In this document: in pieces, positions 1 through 8,025 of the stretch | Layout of the letters: each line of letters opens with the position of its first letter | Numbering within the stretch: position 1 is the stretch's first letter | NCBI GenBank assembly: GCA_041748615.1 | Contig: JBGTCY010000186.1 | Span: 1-26,788 of the forward strand | Source: JBGTCY01 sp041748615 | Lineage (GTDB): Bacteria > Bacteroidota > Bacteroidia > Chitinophagales > CAIOSU01 | DNA length: 26,788 bases | Direction: 5' to 3' | The notes under the pieces: generated by a model | What the model was told of the DNA's origin: nothing | What the model saw: the letters and a program-made list of their open reading frames with translations, nothing else | Database searches by the model: none | Position numbers and translations under genes: made by a program

Positions 1-273
1 AAGGATAGCGTTTCAGACTTTCTTATTGACTGCACTATAAACATGAAGGTTTTTCCAATCATTAAATTTGACAAGAATATTCATGAAGAAGAACATAGAG
101 AAAATAGAATGTATGTTGAAAATATTGAAAAAATTGTGGTCAAAAAAATGTTTGAGAAATTCGGACCAGAAAGAATTTTAAATAAGAGGATATTAGATCC
201 ATTATTTTCAAAAGACACTGAAAATAAAGCATCAGAAATATTTGAAATAATAATAACGCCAGAAATACATTAG
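1..273 (+). CDS. 3' part of an unrecognised gene, open from the window edge
   Basis: The frame is open from base 1 to a TAG at 271-273, giving 90 residues. An internal ATG at 43 is the first start in the window, but 14 sense codons precede it, so this is probably the end of a longer gene that begins upstream. The product is charged and rich in Lys, Glu and Ile, with no motif I recognise and no membrane segment. The stop may not be the real end: from about 246 a second frame reads a protein-like stretch that ends 3 nt before the next gene (see 246-356). That suggests a single frameshift in one longer gene. Function unknown. Confidence 0.5.
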   Translation, partial: KDSVSDFLIDCTINMKVFPIIKFDKNIHEEEHRENRMYVENIEKIVVKKMFEKFGPERILNKRILDPLFSKDTENKASEIFEIIITPEIH

Positions 274-356
274 GAGCATACTATTTCGGTAATCATCTGA
301 TGGTTATCAATACTTATGCTGCTCAAACATTAATTGAAAAATATTTTAAAAGCTAA
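246..356 (+). pseudogene. probable frameshifted continuation of the left-edge gene
   Basis: In the frame shifted relative to the 1-273 reading frame, codons from about 246 to the TAA at 354-356 read as plausible protein, including LGAYYFGNHL and NTYAAQTLIEKYFKS. There is no start codon suited to an independent gene of this size. Its stop lies 3 nt before the ATG of the next small gene, the spacing expected of a translationally coupled pair. I infer it is the true C-terminus of the gene at 1-273, displaced by one indel around 246-272. A sequencing error is the alternative. Confidence 0.4.
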
Positions 357-359
357 GAA

Positions 360-539
360 ATGGGACACATAAAAGAGCCGAAAGGAGTTGACCTGATTAT
401 CAAAAGCAGACCTTTGACAAAGGAGGAAGAAACTGCTCTCAGTAAATATATCCGCGCATTTAAGTCAAAACATCTGGATAAGCGCACAGAGACTAAACCT
501 ACAAGGCGAACTGCTATAAGAAAAAAGGTTATTCGATAA
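360..539 (+). CDS. 59-residue small protein, MGHIK(E/Q)P family
   Basis: ATG at 360, TAA at 537-539. The protein begins MGHIKEPKGVDLIIKS, continues RPLTKEEETALSKYIRAFK, and ends in a basic tail rich in Lys, Arg and Thr. No signal peptide or membrane segment is visible. It is supported as a real gene because a second copy with the same start (MGHIKQPQGIN), the same PLT-E motif and the same length occurs on the minus strand at 18641-18822. The start lies 3 nt after the apparent stop of the upstream gene, so the two are probably cotranscribed and coupled. Function unknown. The helical, basic, soluble character and the toxin-antitoxin-like neighbours of the second copy suggest an accessory regulatory or antitoxin-like role, but this is inference. 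Confidence 0.72.
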   Translation: MGHIKEPKGVDLIIKSRPLTKEEETALSKYIRAFKSKHLDKRTETKPTRRTAIRKKVIR

Positions 540-640
540 AATGCAAAACTTTCGCCAACCGCCTTCAAAAAATATCAGATGGCTGGCTCATCGGTAAGTT
601 TGGTAATCCACAGAGGGTTCTGCATCATCCAACATTCCCG

Positions 641-648
641 TATCTTTG
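641..648 (+). promoter_or_regulatory. possible -7 element for ychF
   Basis: TATCTTTG matches the Bacteroidota -7 consensus TAnnTTTG and lies 38 nt before the ychF ATG. No clear TTTG -33 box stands at the expected spacing. A second match, TAAGTTTG, is at 595-602. Confidence 0.3.
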
Positions 649-686
649 CCCGTCATTTTTTCAAACATTTAATTTTCATTTCATTC

Positions 687-1784
687 ATGGGTTTACAATG
701 CGGAATCGTGGGATTGCCGAACGTGGGCAAGTCAACTTTGTTTAACGCTTTATCCAGCGCCAAGGCGCAAGCCGCCAATTTTCCTTTTTGCACCATCGAG
801 CCGAATGTAGGCGTCATCACCGTGCCGGACGAACGGCTGACCAAACTGGCAGAGCTGGTGAAGCCCGAAAAAATTATTCCCACCAACATGGAAATCGTGG
901 ACATCGCGGGGTTGGTGAAAGGCGCCAGCAAAGGCGAAGGGCTGGGCAACCAGTTTCTTGCCAACATCCGCGAAACCAACGCCATTATTCATGTGTTGCG
1001 TTGTTTTGAAGATGAAAATATCGTGCATGTGGATGGCAGCGTGAACCCGGTGCGCGACAAGGAAATTATTGACACGGAACTGCAACTGAAAGACCTCGAC
1101 ACGATTGAGAAAAAAATGCAGCGTCTTGAGCGGGCAGCAAAATCCAATGACAAAGACGCGCTCGCGGCAATGGATTTAATCAAACAACTGAAAACGCATA
1201 TCGAAAAAGGGCTTTCCGCCCGCTCGTTCGGACAGCCTTTTGAGGAGAATAAACTGCTTGCCGATTTGTATTTGCTGACGTCAAAGCCGATTGTGTATGT
1301 GTGTAATGTGGATGAAAAATCGGTGGTGAGCGGGAATCATTTTGTGGAGCAGGTGCGTGAGGCGATTAAAAACGAAAGCGCGGAATTGCTCATTATCTCT
1401 GCCGCCATTGAAGCCGACATCGCGCAGTTGGACAGCTATGAAGACCGCCTGGCATTTCTTGCAGACCTCGGTTTGCAGGAATCGGGTATCGCGCGATTGG
1501 TGAAAAGCGCTTACCGGTTATTGAATCTCATCACCTACTTTACTGCCGGAGTGAAAGAAGTGCGGGCATGGACGGTGCGCAATGGCGCTCACGCACCGGA
1601 AGCCGCAGGCGTGATTCACACCGATTTTGAAAAAGGATTTATCCGCGCGGAAGTCATCAGCTATGTGGATTATGTGAAGTATGGCTCGGAATCAGCCTGC
1701 CGCGATGTGGGCAGATTGCGGGTAGAAGGAAAAGATTACGTGGTGAAAGACGGGGATGTGATGCACTTCAGGTTCAATGTGTAG
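687..1784 (+). CDS. ychF: redox-regulated ATPase YchF (Obg-related, TGS domain)
   Basis: 365 residues, the usual YchF length. The start is set at the ATG at 687 because the family begins with the nucleotide-binding strand; the in-frame ATG at 579 would add 36 residues unlike YchF. Visible motifs are the P-loop GLPNVGKST (residues 9-17), the switch II region DIAGLVKG (72-79) followed by ASKGEGLGNQFL, and NVDE (207-210) in place of the GTPase NKxD, the YchF signature linked to ATP preference. A helical region around 130-170 is followed by a C-terminal TGS domain ending HFRFNV. YchF is a cytoplasmic ribosome-associated ATPase tied to translation and oxidative-stress responses. It appears monocistronic here. 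Confidence 0.96.
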   Translation: MGLQCGIVGLPNVGKSTLFNALSSAKAQAANFPFCTIEPNVGVITVPDERLTKLAELVKPEKIIPTNMEIVDIAGLVKGASKGEGLGNQFLANIRETNAIIHVLRCFEDENIVHVDGSVNPVRDKEIIDTELQLKDLDTIEKKMQRLERAAKSNDKDALAAMDLIKQLKTHIEKGLSARSFGQPFEENKLLADLYLLTSKPIVYVCNVDEKSVVSGNHFVEQVREAIKNESAELLIISAAIEADIAQLDSYEDRLAFLADLGLQESGIARLVKSAYRLLNLITYFTAGVKEVRAWTVRNGAHAPEAAGVIHTDFEKGFIRAEVISYVDYVKYGSESACRDVGRLRVEGKDYVVKDGDVMHFRFNV

Positions 1785-1846
1785 TTGCCCGGTTAAACTG
1801 AATTAATCTTGCATTTCACTAAAAGCCCGTCCAGTATAGTTTTATA

Positions 1847-2152
1847 CTTTACCCCCCGATTAATCGCATTAGCTTAAAGCTAAGAATGCTGTTTTAATGT
1901 CATCCCTTCGGGATTCGATTAACTCTCATTGATTTTTTTTCTATAATCATATCACTCCTTCGGAGTTGTTTTAGCAAATCTCGTAGGGATGAAATGATTA
2001 TAGAATAGTGGGAAATAAAATGAATGTAAACCCCGAAGGGGTGATATAAAATCGGGGTAATGAAATATGTAAGAATCAAAGAGATGCATGGGTTTCAGCC
2101 AAAAATTTTATCCACTTAGCCTGACTCCAATGCGATTAATCGGGGGCTAAAG
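1847..2152. repeat. 306-bp non-coding element with 24-bp terminal inverted repeats
   Basis: The left end (1847-1870) and right end (2129-2152) are inverted copies matching at 23 of 24 positions; the core is CCCCCGATTAATCGCATT. Inside are three short triloop hairpins: ATCCC-TTC-GGGAT (1902-1914), ACTCC-TTC-GGAGT (1954-1966) and CCCC-GAA-GGGG (2031-2041). There is also an inner inverted pair built on CTATAATCAT (about 1939-1958 and 1985-2005). No ORF of note is present. It fills most of the 464-bp gap between ychF and the MlaD-like gene. The layout is that of a MITE or large REP-type mobile repeat. I could not define a target-site duplication. Confidence 0.7.
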
Positions 2153-2248
2153 AGTACTCGACTTAAGGACTTTAGCCCAAAACAAATTTTTTAGTCTGTC
2201 AATCGTGATTGTTTTTCTATTTTTGGCTTTCATCAAAATCCTTCCACA

Positions 2249-3241
2249 TTGAAAATTTCAGACGAAACCAAAGTCGGCATTCTCGCTGCGTTCGGCATCA
2301 TCATTCTCATTATCGGCTATAGTTTTTTACGCGGGAATAATGTTTTTTCGAAAAAAGAATATTACTATGTAAAATATCAGAAAGTGGACGGACTTTCAGC
2401 CTCTGACCCGGTGACATATAGCGGCTATCCGGTTGGGAAAGTAGCAGGGTTGAGTTTGATGCACGATGAAGAAGGGATAGTGTTGGTGACATTGACCTTT
2501 CATCAGGATTTAAAAATTCCGAATGATTCACGGTTTGAAATTTACAGTTCCGATTTGTTGGGTGAAAAAGCAATCCGGTTAATCAAGGGGAAATCCACTG
2601 ATTTTGTTTCCGAAGGGGATACGCTGCTTGGCGATTTGCAGGCTTCATTAACAGAGGAAGTGAGTATGCAGATTTTACCGGTGAAACTGAAAGCCGAAAA
2701 TCTGCTCGGCTCAATTGATTCGGTGATGACTGTTTTGACCAGCATCCTGAAAGGCGGACAAATTGAAAGCAGCCTGACTACAATTGAAAGCGCGATTTCT
2801 TCCTTCGAAAGAGTCGCAAAAAATATTGATACGTTAGTCGTCACTCAAAGAGAAACCCTGGGAAAAGTTTTTACCAACATGGAAGGCATCACCGCCAACC
2901 TTGACAGCAACAGTGAAAATATCACCCGGATGCTGGAAAATCTCGCGGGCATGACGGATTCACTGAGCGAGGCTAATCTGAAAGAGCTGACGAATAATCT
3001 GAGCAAAGCGTTAAGCGAAATGAGCGTGATGCTTGAAAATATCAATAATGGTCAAGGCACGGTAGGCATGTTGATGACGGATAAAAAGCTCTACGATAAC
3101 CTGACAAAGTCAACCAAAAATTTAGAATCGCTGCTTGCAGACCTTGAAGCCAATCCCAAGCGTTATGTACAATTTTCATTGTTTGGCGGTGGGGGCGGTG
3201 ACAAGCGCGACAAGAAAAAGGAAGACCCCGCGAATCAATGA
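2249..3241 (+). CDS. MlaD/Mce family protein (lipid-transport substrate binding)
   Basis: 330 residues from a TTG start at 2249, chosen because it places a short charged N-terminus before a single membrane anchor (about residues 9-28, rich in Ile, Leu and Phe). An MCE/MlaD domain follows at about 35-115, containing YYYVKYQKVDGLSASDPVTY and YSSDLLGEKAIRLIKG. A long helical C-terminal region with heptad-like spacing comes next, then a Gly-rich segment and a Lys-rich end. MCE proteins are periplasmic, anchored in the inner membrane, and carry phospholipids between membranes with an MlaE/MlaF transporter. No MlaE or MlaF gene lies in this window. The next gene is also an envelope lipid-transport protein. 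In many relatives an amidase gene precedes this one; here the 306-bp repeat element does. Confidence 0.88.
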   Translation: MKISDETKVGILAAFGIIILIIGYSFLRGNNVFSKKEYYYVKYQKVDGLSASDPVTYSGYPVGKVAGLSLMHDEEGIVLVTLTFHQDLKIPNDSRFEIYSSDLLGEKAIRLIKGKSTDFVSEGDTLLGDLQASLTEEVSMQILPVKLKAENLLGSIDSVMTVLTSILKGGQIESSLTTIESAISSFERVAKNIDTLVVTQRETLGKVFTNMEGITANLDSNSENITRMLENLAGMTDSLSEANLKELTNNLSKALSEMSVMLENINNGQGTVGMLMTDKKLYDNLTKSTKNLESLLADLEANPKRYVQFSLFGGGGGDKRDKKKEDPANQ

Positions 3242-3605
3242 TAGTGTAATCGTTTAGGTGCTTTTTCTGAATAACTTACCCAAGTCATCCACATTTTTAC
3301 TTTGAAAATAAGCCAGTCTATTGACTTGAAATAGAAATTACAAATCACAAAAAAGCAAATCGCAAATAAATTCCAATAAAAAAATATGAAAACTTCAAAC
3401 CAACATTAAAGTGTGGCTGGAATGATTTGTGTTTTGGTTTTTTAAAATTGTGTATAATTTGTTTTTTGTGAATTGTTTTTTGATGCTTAAAAAACAACTT
3501 GTTTGTAATCTTTATTTTGTAAGTGACTAATATTTAAAGTCTAATTTCTGAAAATAGATTGAACAAATTTGGCATGTTATTTTAACAACATTACTTATTA
3601 TCTAC
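3242..3605. other. AT-rich intergenic region with no gene
   Basis: This 364-bp stretch is strongly AT-rich with many short A and T runs and TTTG words. I found no ORF with a plausible start, no RNA gene, no clear terminator after the MlaD-like gene and no convincing TAnnTTTG box near the OstA start. It probably holds the promoter of the downstream gene. Confidence 0.5.
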
Positions 3606-5132
3606 GTGAAGGTACATCTGATTTTTTTTCCCATTCCAGTTTTCTCTTTTATCCTGTTTTTTTTCACGGGCAATCAAACATTAAGCGCGCAAACCGGTGC
3701 TCAGAAAATTGAAATCATCCGGGCGGACGCGCTGAAAATGGACACGTTGCACAAAGCCCGGAAATTGGTGGGTAATGTCATCCTCCGGCAGGGCGATGTA
3801 ACAATGGAATGTGACAGCGCCCTTTTTTACAACATGGTGAACGCGCTCGATGCTTACGGCAATGTGCACATTCACGACCCATCCACAAAGGCTTACGCGG
3901 ATTCATTGAATTACAATGGGGAAAATAAAATCGCTACACTTCGGGGGCGGGTGCGTGTGTTGCAAGACAGCGTGACATTGGAAACCAACTACCTCACCTA
4001 TCATATGGAATTTAAAAACGCCACTTATTTCAATGGTGGTAAAATTGTTTCTCCCGATGCTACCATCACCAGTGTGCGCGGCAACTATGACACACAGTCC
4101 GAAAACGCTTTTTTCAGCCGCGAGGTGAAGGTAGTGGGAACGGACTATACGATTGAAACCGATACCCTGCGCTACAACACCGCTCAAAAAATATCCTACT
4201 TCCTCGCACCCACTTTCATCACGCGACCGGATGAGAAAATCTATTGTGAATCAGGCTGGTATGACAGCCAGTCGGGTAAATCCGTTTTTGGAAAAAATAC
4301 TGTGTTCGAAAGCGGCTCGCAGCGCATCAATACGGACAGCCTTCATTATGACAGCAATTCAGGTGCGGGCAAAGCCTTTCTCTATTTTTCCTGGACAGAC
4401 ACCGCGCAGCAAACCCAACTCATCGGCAAGCGCGCGGACTATTTTAAAGAAGGACAACGCATCATCGCCACCGACAGCGCTTCTCTCATTTACATGATTG
4501 ACAATGACTCTCTGTTTCTCTCAGCCGACACCCTGAAGTCAGGACAGGATTCGCTGGGCAACACAGAGTTTTTCGCTTTTCCTTCCGTCAGGATTTTTAG
4601 AACTAACCTGCAGGGCGTGTGCGATTCCCTCGCGTTTTCATTCAGTGATTCCACGATTCGCATGTACCAACAACCCATCTTGTGGAATGACGGCAACCAA
4701 CTGACCGGAGACACCATCATCATTCTGATGCATGATGGCAAATTGGATAAATTGGAATTGTTTGACAACGGCTTTATTGTCAACAAGGCGCATCTCGAAT
4801 TATATAATCAAATCAAGGGCAGACGCATCACCGGATTTTTCCTGGAAAAAAAATTAGACAAGATGCTGGTGGAAGGAAATGGCGAAAGCATTTACTATGG
4901 AAAAGATGACAACGGCTTATTTATCGGGGTGAACAAAGCCGAATGCAGCAACATGTGGATTTACATGAAAAATCAGGAAGTTCAGCGCATAGTTTTCCTG
5001 ACAAACCCCGATGCGGTGTTTCATCCCATCACTCAGGTCAATACCAAAGAATTGATTCTGAAAGGATTTAGCTGGCGGGAAAGTCTGCGTCCGCTATCGA
5101 AGCAGGATATTTTCAGTAAGGAGTTGGATTGA
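3606..5132 (+). CDS. OstA/LptA-like envelope protein
   Basis: 508 residues from a GTG start at 3606. It has a strong signal peptide (MKVHLIFF, hydrophobic to about residue 26, cleavage near LSAQ). The body consists of repeated beta-strand units such as DALKMD, GNVILRQGDVTMECDSA and DAYGNVHIHD, typical of the OstA (LptA/LptD N-terminal) fold. The order of units suggests two or more consecutive OstA domains. OstA/LptA proteins form the periplasmic bridge or outer-membrane N-domain that carries lipopolysaccharide outward. Bacteroidota commonly have a large OstA-like protein of about 500-600 residues, so the length fits. Neighbourhood with a MlaD-type protein supports an outer-membrane lipid role. 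Confidence 0.88.
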   Translation: MKVHLIFFPIPVFSFILFFFTGNQTLSAQTGAQKIEIIRADALKMDTLHKARKLVGNVILRQGDVTMECDSALFYNMVNALDAYGNVHIHDPSTKAYADSLNYNGENKIATLRGRVRVLQDSVTLETNYLTYHMEFKNATYFNGGKIVSPDATITSVRGNYDTQSENAFFSREVKVVGTDYTIETDTLRYNTAQKISYFLAPTFITRPDEKIYCESGWYDSQSGKSVFGKNTVFESGSQRINTDSLHYDSNSGAGKAFLYFSWTDTAQQTQLIGKRADYFKEGQRIIATDSASLIYMIDNDSLFLSADTLKSGQDSLGNTEFFAFPSVRIFRTNLQGVCDSLAFSFSDSTIRMYQQPILWNDGNQLTGDTIIILMHDGKLDKLELFDNGFIVNKAHLELYNQIKGRRITGFFLEKKLDKMLVEGNGESIYYGKDDNGLFIGVNKAECSNMWIYMKNQEVQRIVFLTNPDAVFHPITQVNTKELILKGFSWRESLRPLSKQDIFSKELD

Positions 5133-5144
5133 TTTGCTCGCCCT

Positions 5145-5254
5145 CGCTCGCGTCTCGCGAGCGTGTGCTATTAATCAGCCTCCGGCTGAGTGATTGAATT
5201 TGATTTTAGCATCGGCAAGATGCCGGTTGATAGTTCCCACTCGCCAGAGGCGAG
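5145..5254. repeat. cluster of four short GC-rich hairpins between convergent genes
   Basis: Four hairpins stand in a row between the stops of the OstA-like gene and the E1 dehydrogenase. They are CGCTCGCG-TCT-CGCGAGCG (5145-5163, 8 bp perfect), CAGCC-TCC-GGCTG (5176-5188), a near-perfect ATCGGCA/TGCCGGT pair (about 5212-5228), and CTCGCC-AGA-GGCGAG (5240-5254, 6 bp perfect). All have 3-nt loops. None is followed by a clear T run, so they look like REP-type repeats; they could still act as a bidirectional transcription barrier. Confidence 0.6.
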
Positions 5255-5267
5255 CGGGGGCAAAGAC

Positions 5268-7679
5268 TCACCCCAACTCAGGAAAACTCTTAGGGTCGTA
5301 TTCGTGCATCATGCCATAGACGACTTCAAAGACATCATCCGCGTTGGGTTTGCAGAAGTAGTCGCCATCGGAGCCATAGGCGGCACGGTTGGGAAGGGCG
5401 GTGAGTGTTTTGGGTTCTGAGTCGAGCCAGTAATAAGCTCTTTGTTCTTCAAGCACCTGCTGAAACATGAAAGCGGTCGCGCCTCCCGGAACATCCTCGT
5501 CTAAGAAAACCACCTTGTTGGTTTTTTTGATGGATTCCACAATAGAGTGGTGAATGTCGAACGGTAATAATGTTTGCACGTCAATCAGTTCACAGGAAAC
5601 ACCCGCATCTGTGAGCATCGCGCTTGCTTCCAGTGCCACACGGACACATGAACCGTAAGTGACGATAGTAACATCATCACCCTGTCTCATGATTTCGGGG
5701 ATGCCGAGCGGTACGGTGAATTCTGCGATGTTGTTGGGTAGTGGTTCTTTCAGGCGGTAGCCGTTGAGACATTCGATGATGAGCGCGGGGTCATCGGATT
5801 GCAGTAAAGTGTTATAAAATCCTGCCGCCCTTGTCATGTCGCGCGGCACCAAGATGTACATGCCGCGCAGAGAATGGAGCAACATGCCCATTGGTGAGCC
5901 GGTGTGCCAGATGCCTTCTAGGCGGTGTCCGCGTGTGCGCACGATGATGGGACATTTCTGATTGCCGCGGCAGCGATAATGCAACGTAGCGACATCATCG
6001 GTGAGTGGCTGCAAGCCGAAAATGAGATAGTCTAAATATTGAATTTCCGCTATCGGGCGCATCCCGCGCAGTGCGAGTCCAATCCCCTGCCCGATGATGG
6101 TGGCTTCACGGATACCGGTGTCAAACACGCGCAAGTCGCCATATTTTTTTTGCATGCCCGAAAATGCCTGATTCACATCTCCGATTTTGCCGACATCTTC
6201 ACCAAAAGCTACTAATTCGGGATAGCGTGCGAGGTTGATGTCAAAACATTTGTTGAGTATTTCAAACCCATTGATGAGCGGGGCATCCTCGTCATATTCA
6301 GGTTTCACTTCGCTGACATTGAGCGCGTTGTATTTTGAATTGCTGTGGAGAAAGGATTGATAATTTAACTTGCTTTCCGCTTTGAGTTCCCTGCTTTTTT
6401 CCACTAACCGCTGGCGGGAGGAAATAGCTTCCATGCGGGTGAGACGCAAAGCTTTTTTCACCGTGCGCATGACATCTTTACGGATGGGGTCGCGCAGCTT
6501 TTCCAATTCATTGCCGGCAGCCTGTAGCTCGAAGGATTGTCCTGTTTCGGCAGACATTTCACTGAGGATATCGCTCACTTCCTGAATATGCGCGCGCACC
6601 GGCTGCTGAAAGGCGCTCCATGCATTGTTTTTACCATCAATCACACGCTGTTTTGCTTCCCGTTCAATCGTGTCCATTTCTTCATCGGTGGTAATGGCGC
6701 TTTGTACCAGCCATTCCCGCATTTTACGGATGCAGTCAAATTCTTTTTCCCAGGCAAGGCGTTCTTTTGATTTGTAGCGCTCATGCGAGCCGGAAGTGGA
6801 ATGCCCTTGCGGCTGCGTCACTTCCTTGACATGAAACAACGCGGGGATGTGTGTTTCCCGCACTTTACGGATGCCGTTTTCAAACACATCACACAATGCG
6901 GGATAATCCCAGGCTTTCACCTCGTAGATGTCAATGCCTTCTCCGTTTTCATTGGTTTGAAAACCGGCAATAAGTTCGGAGATGCTGCCTTTGGTGGTTT
7001 GAAATTCTTTTGGAACGGAAATGCCGTAGCCATCATCCCATACAAAAATGGCGAGCGGTACTTTCAATACGCCAGCCGCGTTGAGGGCTTCCCAAAAGAT
7101 GCCTTCGGAAGTGCTCGCGTCACCGATGGTGCAAAAAACCACTTCATTGCCATTCACCGAAAACCGGGGGTCAACCAATTCTTTGTTTTGCCTGAAAAGT
7201 TTAGATGCTAAAGCCAATCCCAAAGCTCTCGGCATTTGATGACCGGTGGAGGAGCCGTCTGCGGAAATATTATAGCGTTCCGTAAGGTTGAGCCATTCGC
7301 CTTGTTCATCAATGAAACGGGTGGCGAAGTGAGCATTCATCTGCCTGCCCGAAGAGTGGGGGTCGTTTTGCGGGTCGGGGTCGGCATAAAGCTGAGCGAA
7401 ATATTGTTCAACGGTGACTTCTTTTAGGGCAAACAACAATGTCTGGTCGCGATAATACCCCGCACGGAAATCACCTTTGCAGAAAAATTTTGACAGGGCG
7501 ATTTGCGGCACCTCCTTGCCATCTCCGAAGATGCCGAATTTGGCTTTTCCGGTCAGCACTTCTTTTCTGCCGAGCAGGCTCACTTCTCTACTTTCACAAG
7601 CGATGCGATAATCCCGCAGCACTGTTTGCCTGAAATCATCATAGTTGATTCTTTCCTGAATGTTTTTTTCTTTGGGCAT
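5268..7679 (-). CDS. alpha-ketoacid dehydrogenase E1, fused alpha and beta subunits
   Basis: 803 residues. The N-terminal half is an E1 alpha domain with the thiamine-diphosphate motif GDASTSEG (186-193) and DDGYGIS (215-221), the counterpart of the GDG...NN cofactor motif, plus GSSTGHQMPRALG before it. The C-terminal half (from about 455) is an E1 beta domain with AFGEDVGKIGDV, the IAEIQYLDYL region, RTRGHRLEGIWHTGSP and a transketolase C-terminal domain with TYGS and FLDEDVPGG. It would decarboxylate a 2-oxo acid (branched-chain or pyruvate) and pass the acyl group to an E2 lipoyl protein, which is not in this window. Single-chain E1 of about 800 residues is usual in Bacteroidota. The substrate cannot be told from sequence alone; the branched-chain type is the more usual annotation. 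Confidence 0.93.
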   Translation of the reverse strand: MPKEKNIQERINYDDFRQTVLRDYRIACESREVSLLGRKEVLTGKAKFGIFGDGKEVPQIALSKFFCKGDFRAGYYRDQTLLFALKEVTVEQYFAQLYADPDPQNDPHSSGRQMNAHFATRFIDEQGEWLNLTERYNISADGSSTGHQMPRALGLALASKLFRQNKELVDPRFSVNGNEVVFCTIGDASTSEGIFWEALNAAGVLKVPLAIFVWDDGYGISVPKEFQTTKGSISELIAGFQTNENGEGIDIYEVKAWDYPALCDVFENGIRKVRETHIPALFHVKEVTQPQGHSTSGSHERYKSKERLAWEKEFDCIRKMREWLVQSAITTDEEMDTIEREAKQRVIDGKNNAWSAFQQPVRAHIQEVSDILSEMSAETGQSFELQAAGNELEKLRDPIRKDVMRTVKKALRLTRMEAISSRQRLVEKSRELKAESKLNYQSFLHSNSKYNALNVSEVKPEYDEDAPLINGFEILNKCFDINLARYPELVAFGEDVGKIGDVNQAFSGMQKKYGDLRVFDTGIREATIIGQGIGLALRGMRPIAEIQYLDYLIFGLQPLTDDVATLHYRCRGNQKCPIIVRTRGHRLEGIWHTGSPMGMLLHSLRGMYILVPRDMTRAAGFYNTLLQSDDPALIIECLNGYRLKEPLPNNIAEFTVPLGIPEIMRQGDDVTIVTYGSCVRVALEASAMLTDAGVSCELIDVQTLLPFDIHHSIVESIKKTNKVVFLDEDVPGGATAFMFQQVLEEQRAYYWLDSEPKTLTALPNRAAYGSDGDYFCKPNADDVFEVVYGMMHEYDPKSFPELG

Positions 7680-8025
7680 GATGAATGGTTACAAATATAG
7701 TGTTTTGAGCCCTTCAACTTCGCTCAGGGTGAGCCTATACTTGCCATAAAAAGTAATGTAATTTGTCTTAGGAGCATTTCATGATTATCTTACCCAACTG
7801 AGGCTAACATCTAAAGTCTAACATTTGATAGCAGGTAACAAAAAACTTCCACCTCCATTCAATGAAAATCATGGAAATAAAAAAGTGAATCTTTTTGCCT
7901 GAAAAATGTTGTTTTGACCGTATAAGAGGGAATGGCACAATCTTTGAAAATACCGTTAACGCTTTTTAACGAAAAACAAATTAGCGAACAATCATTACTT
8001 TCATTAAATTTGTTAGACAAAATTC
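7680..8025. other. divergent intergenic region with a solo dispersed repeat
   Basis: This 346-bp region separates the start of the E1 gene (-) from the DUF1573 pair (+), so it should hold promoters in both directions. A solo copy of a dispersed repeat (TTCAACTTCGCTCA followed by GGGTGA) lies at 7713-7732 and matches 13 of 14 bases of the inverted-repeat arm at 23312-23325. The rest is AT-rich without a credible ORF; the 61-codon frame at 7932-8117 runs into the DUF1573 gene out of frame and looks spurious. Confidence 0.5.
8005..8012 (+). promoter_or_regulatory. possible -7 element for the DUF1573 pair
   Basis: TAAATTTG matches TAnnTTTG. A weak -33 match (TTAG, 7981-7984) lies 20 nt upstream. 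The start codon would follow by only 13-20 nt, implying a very short leader. Confidence 0.3.

Noticed and set aside
1847..2152. CRISPR-like array
   Set aside because: The repeats are inverted pairs and hairpins with different stem sequences, not evenly spaced direct repeats with spacers, and no cas gene is present.
6783..7211. Long plus-strand frame of 142 codons
   Set aside because: It lies wholly antisense to the well-conserved E1 dehydrogenase and matches no family; it is a shadow frame.
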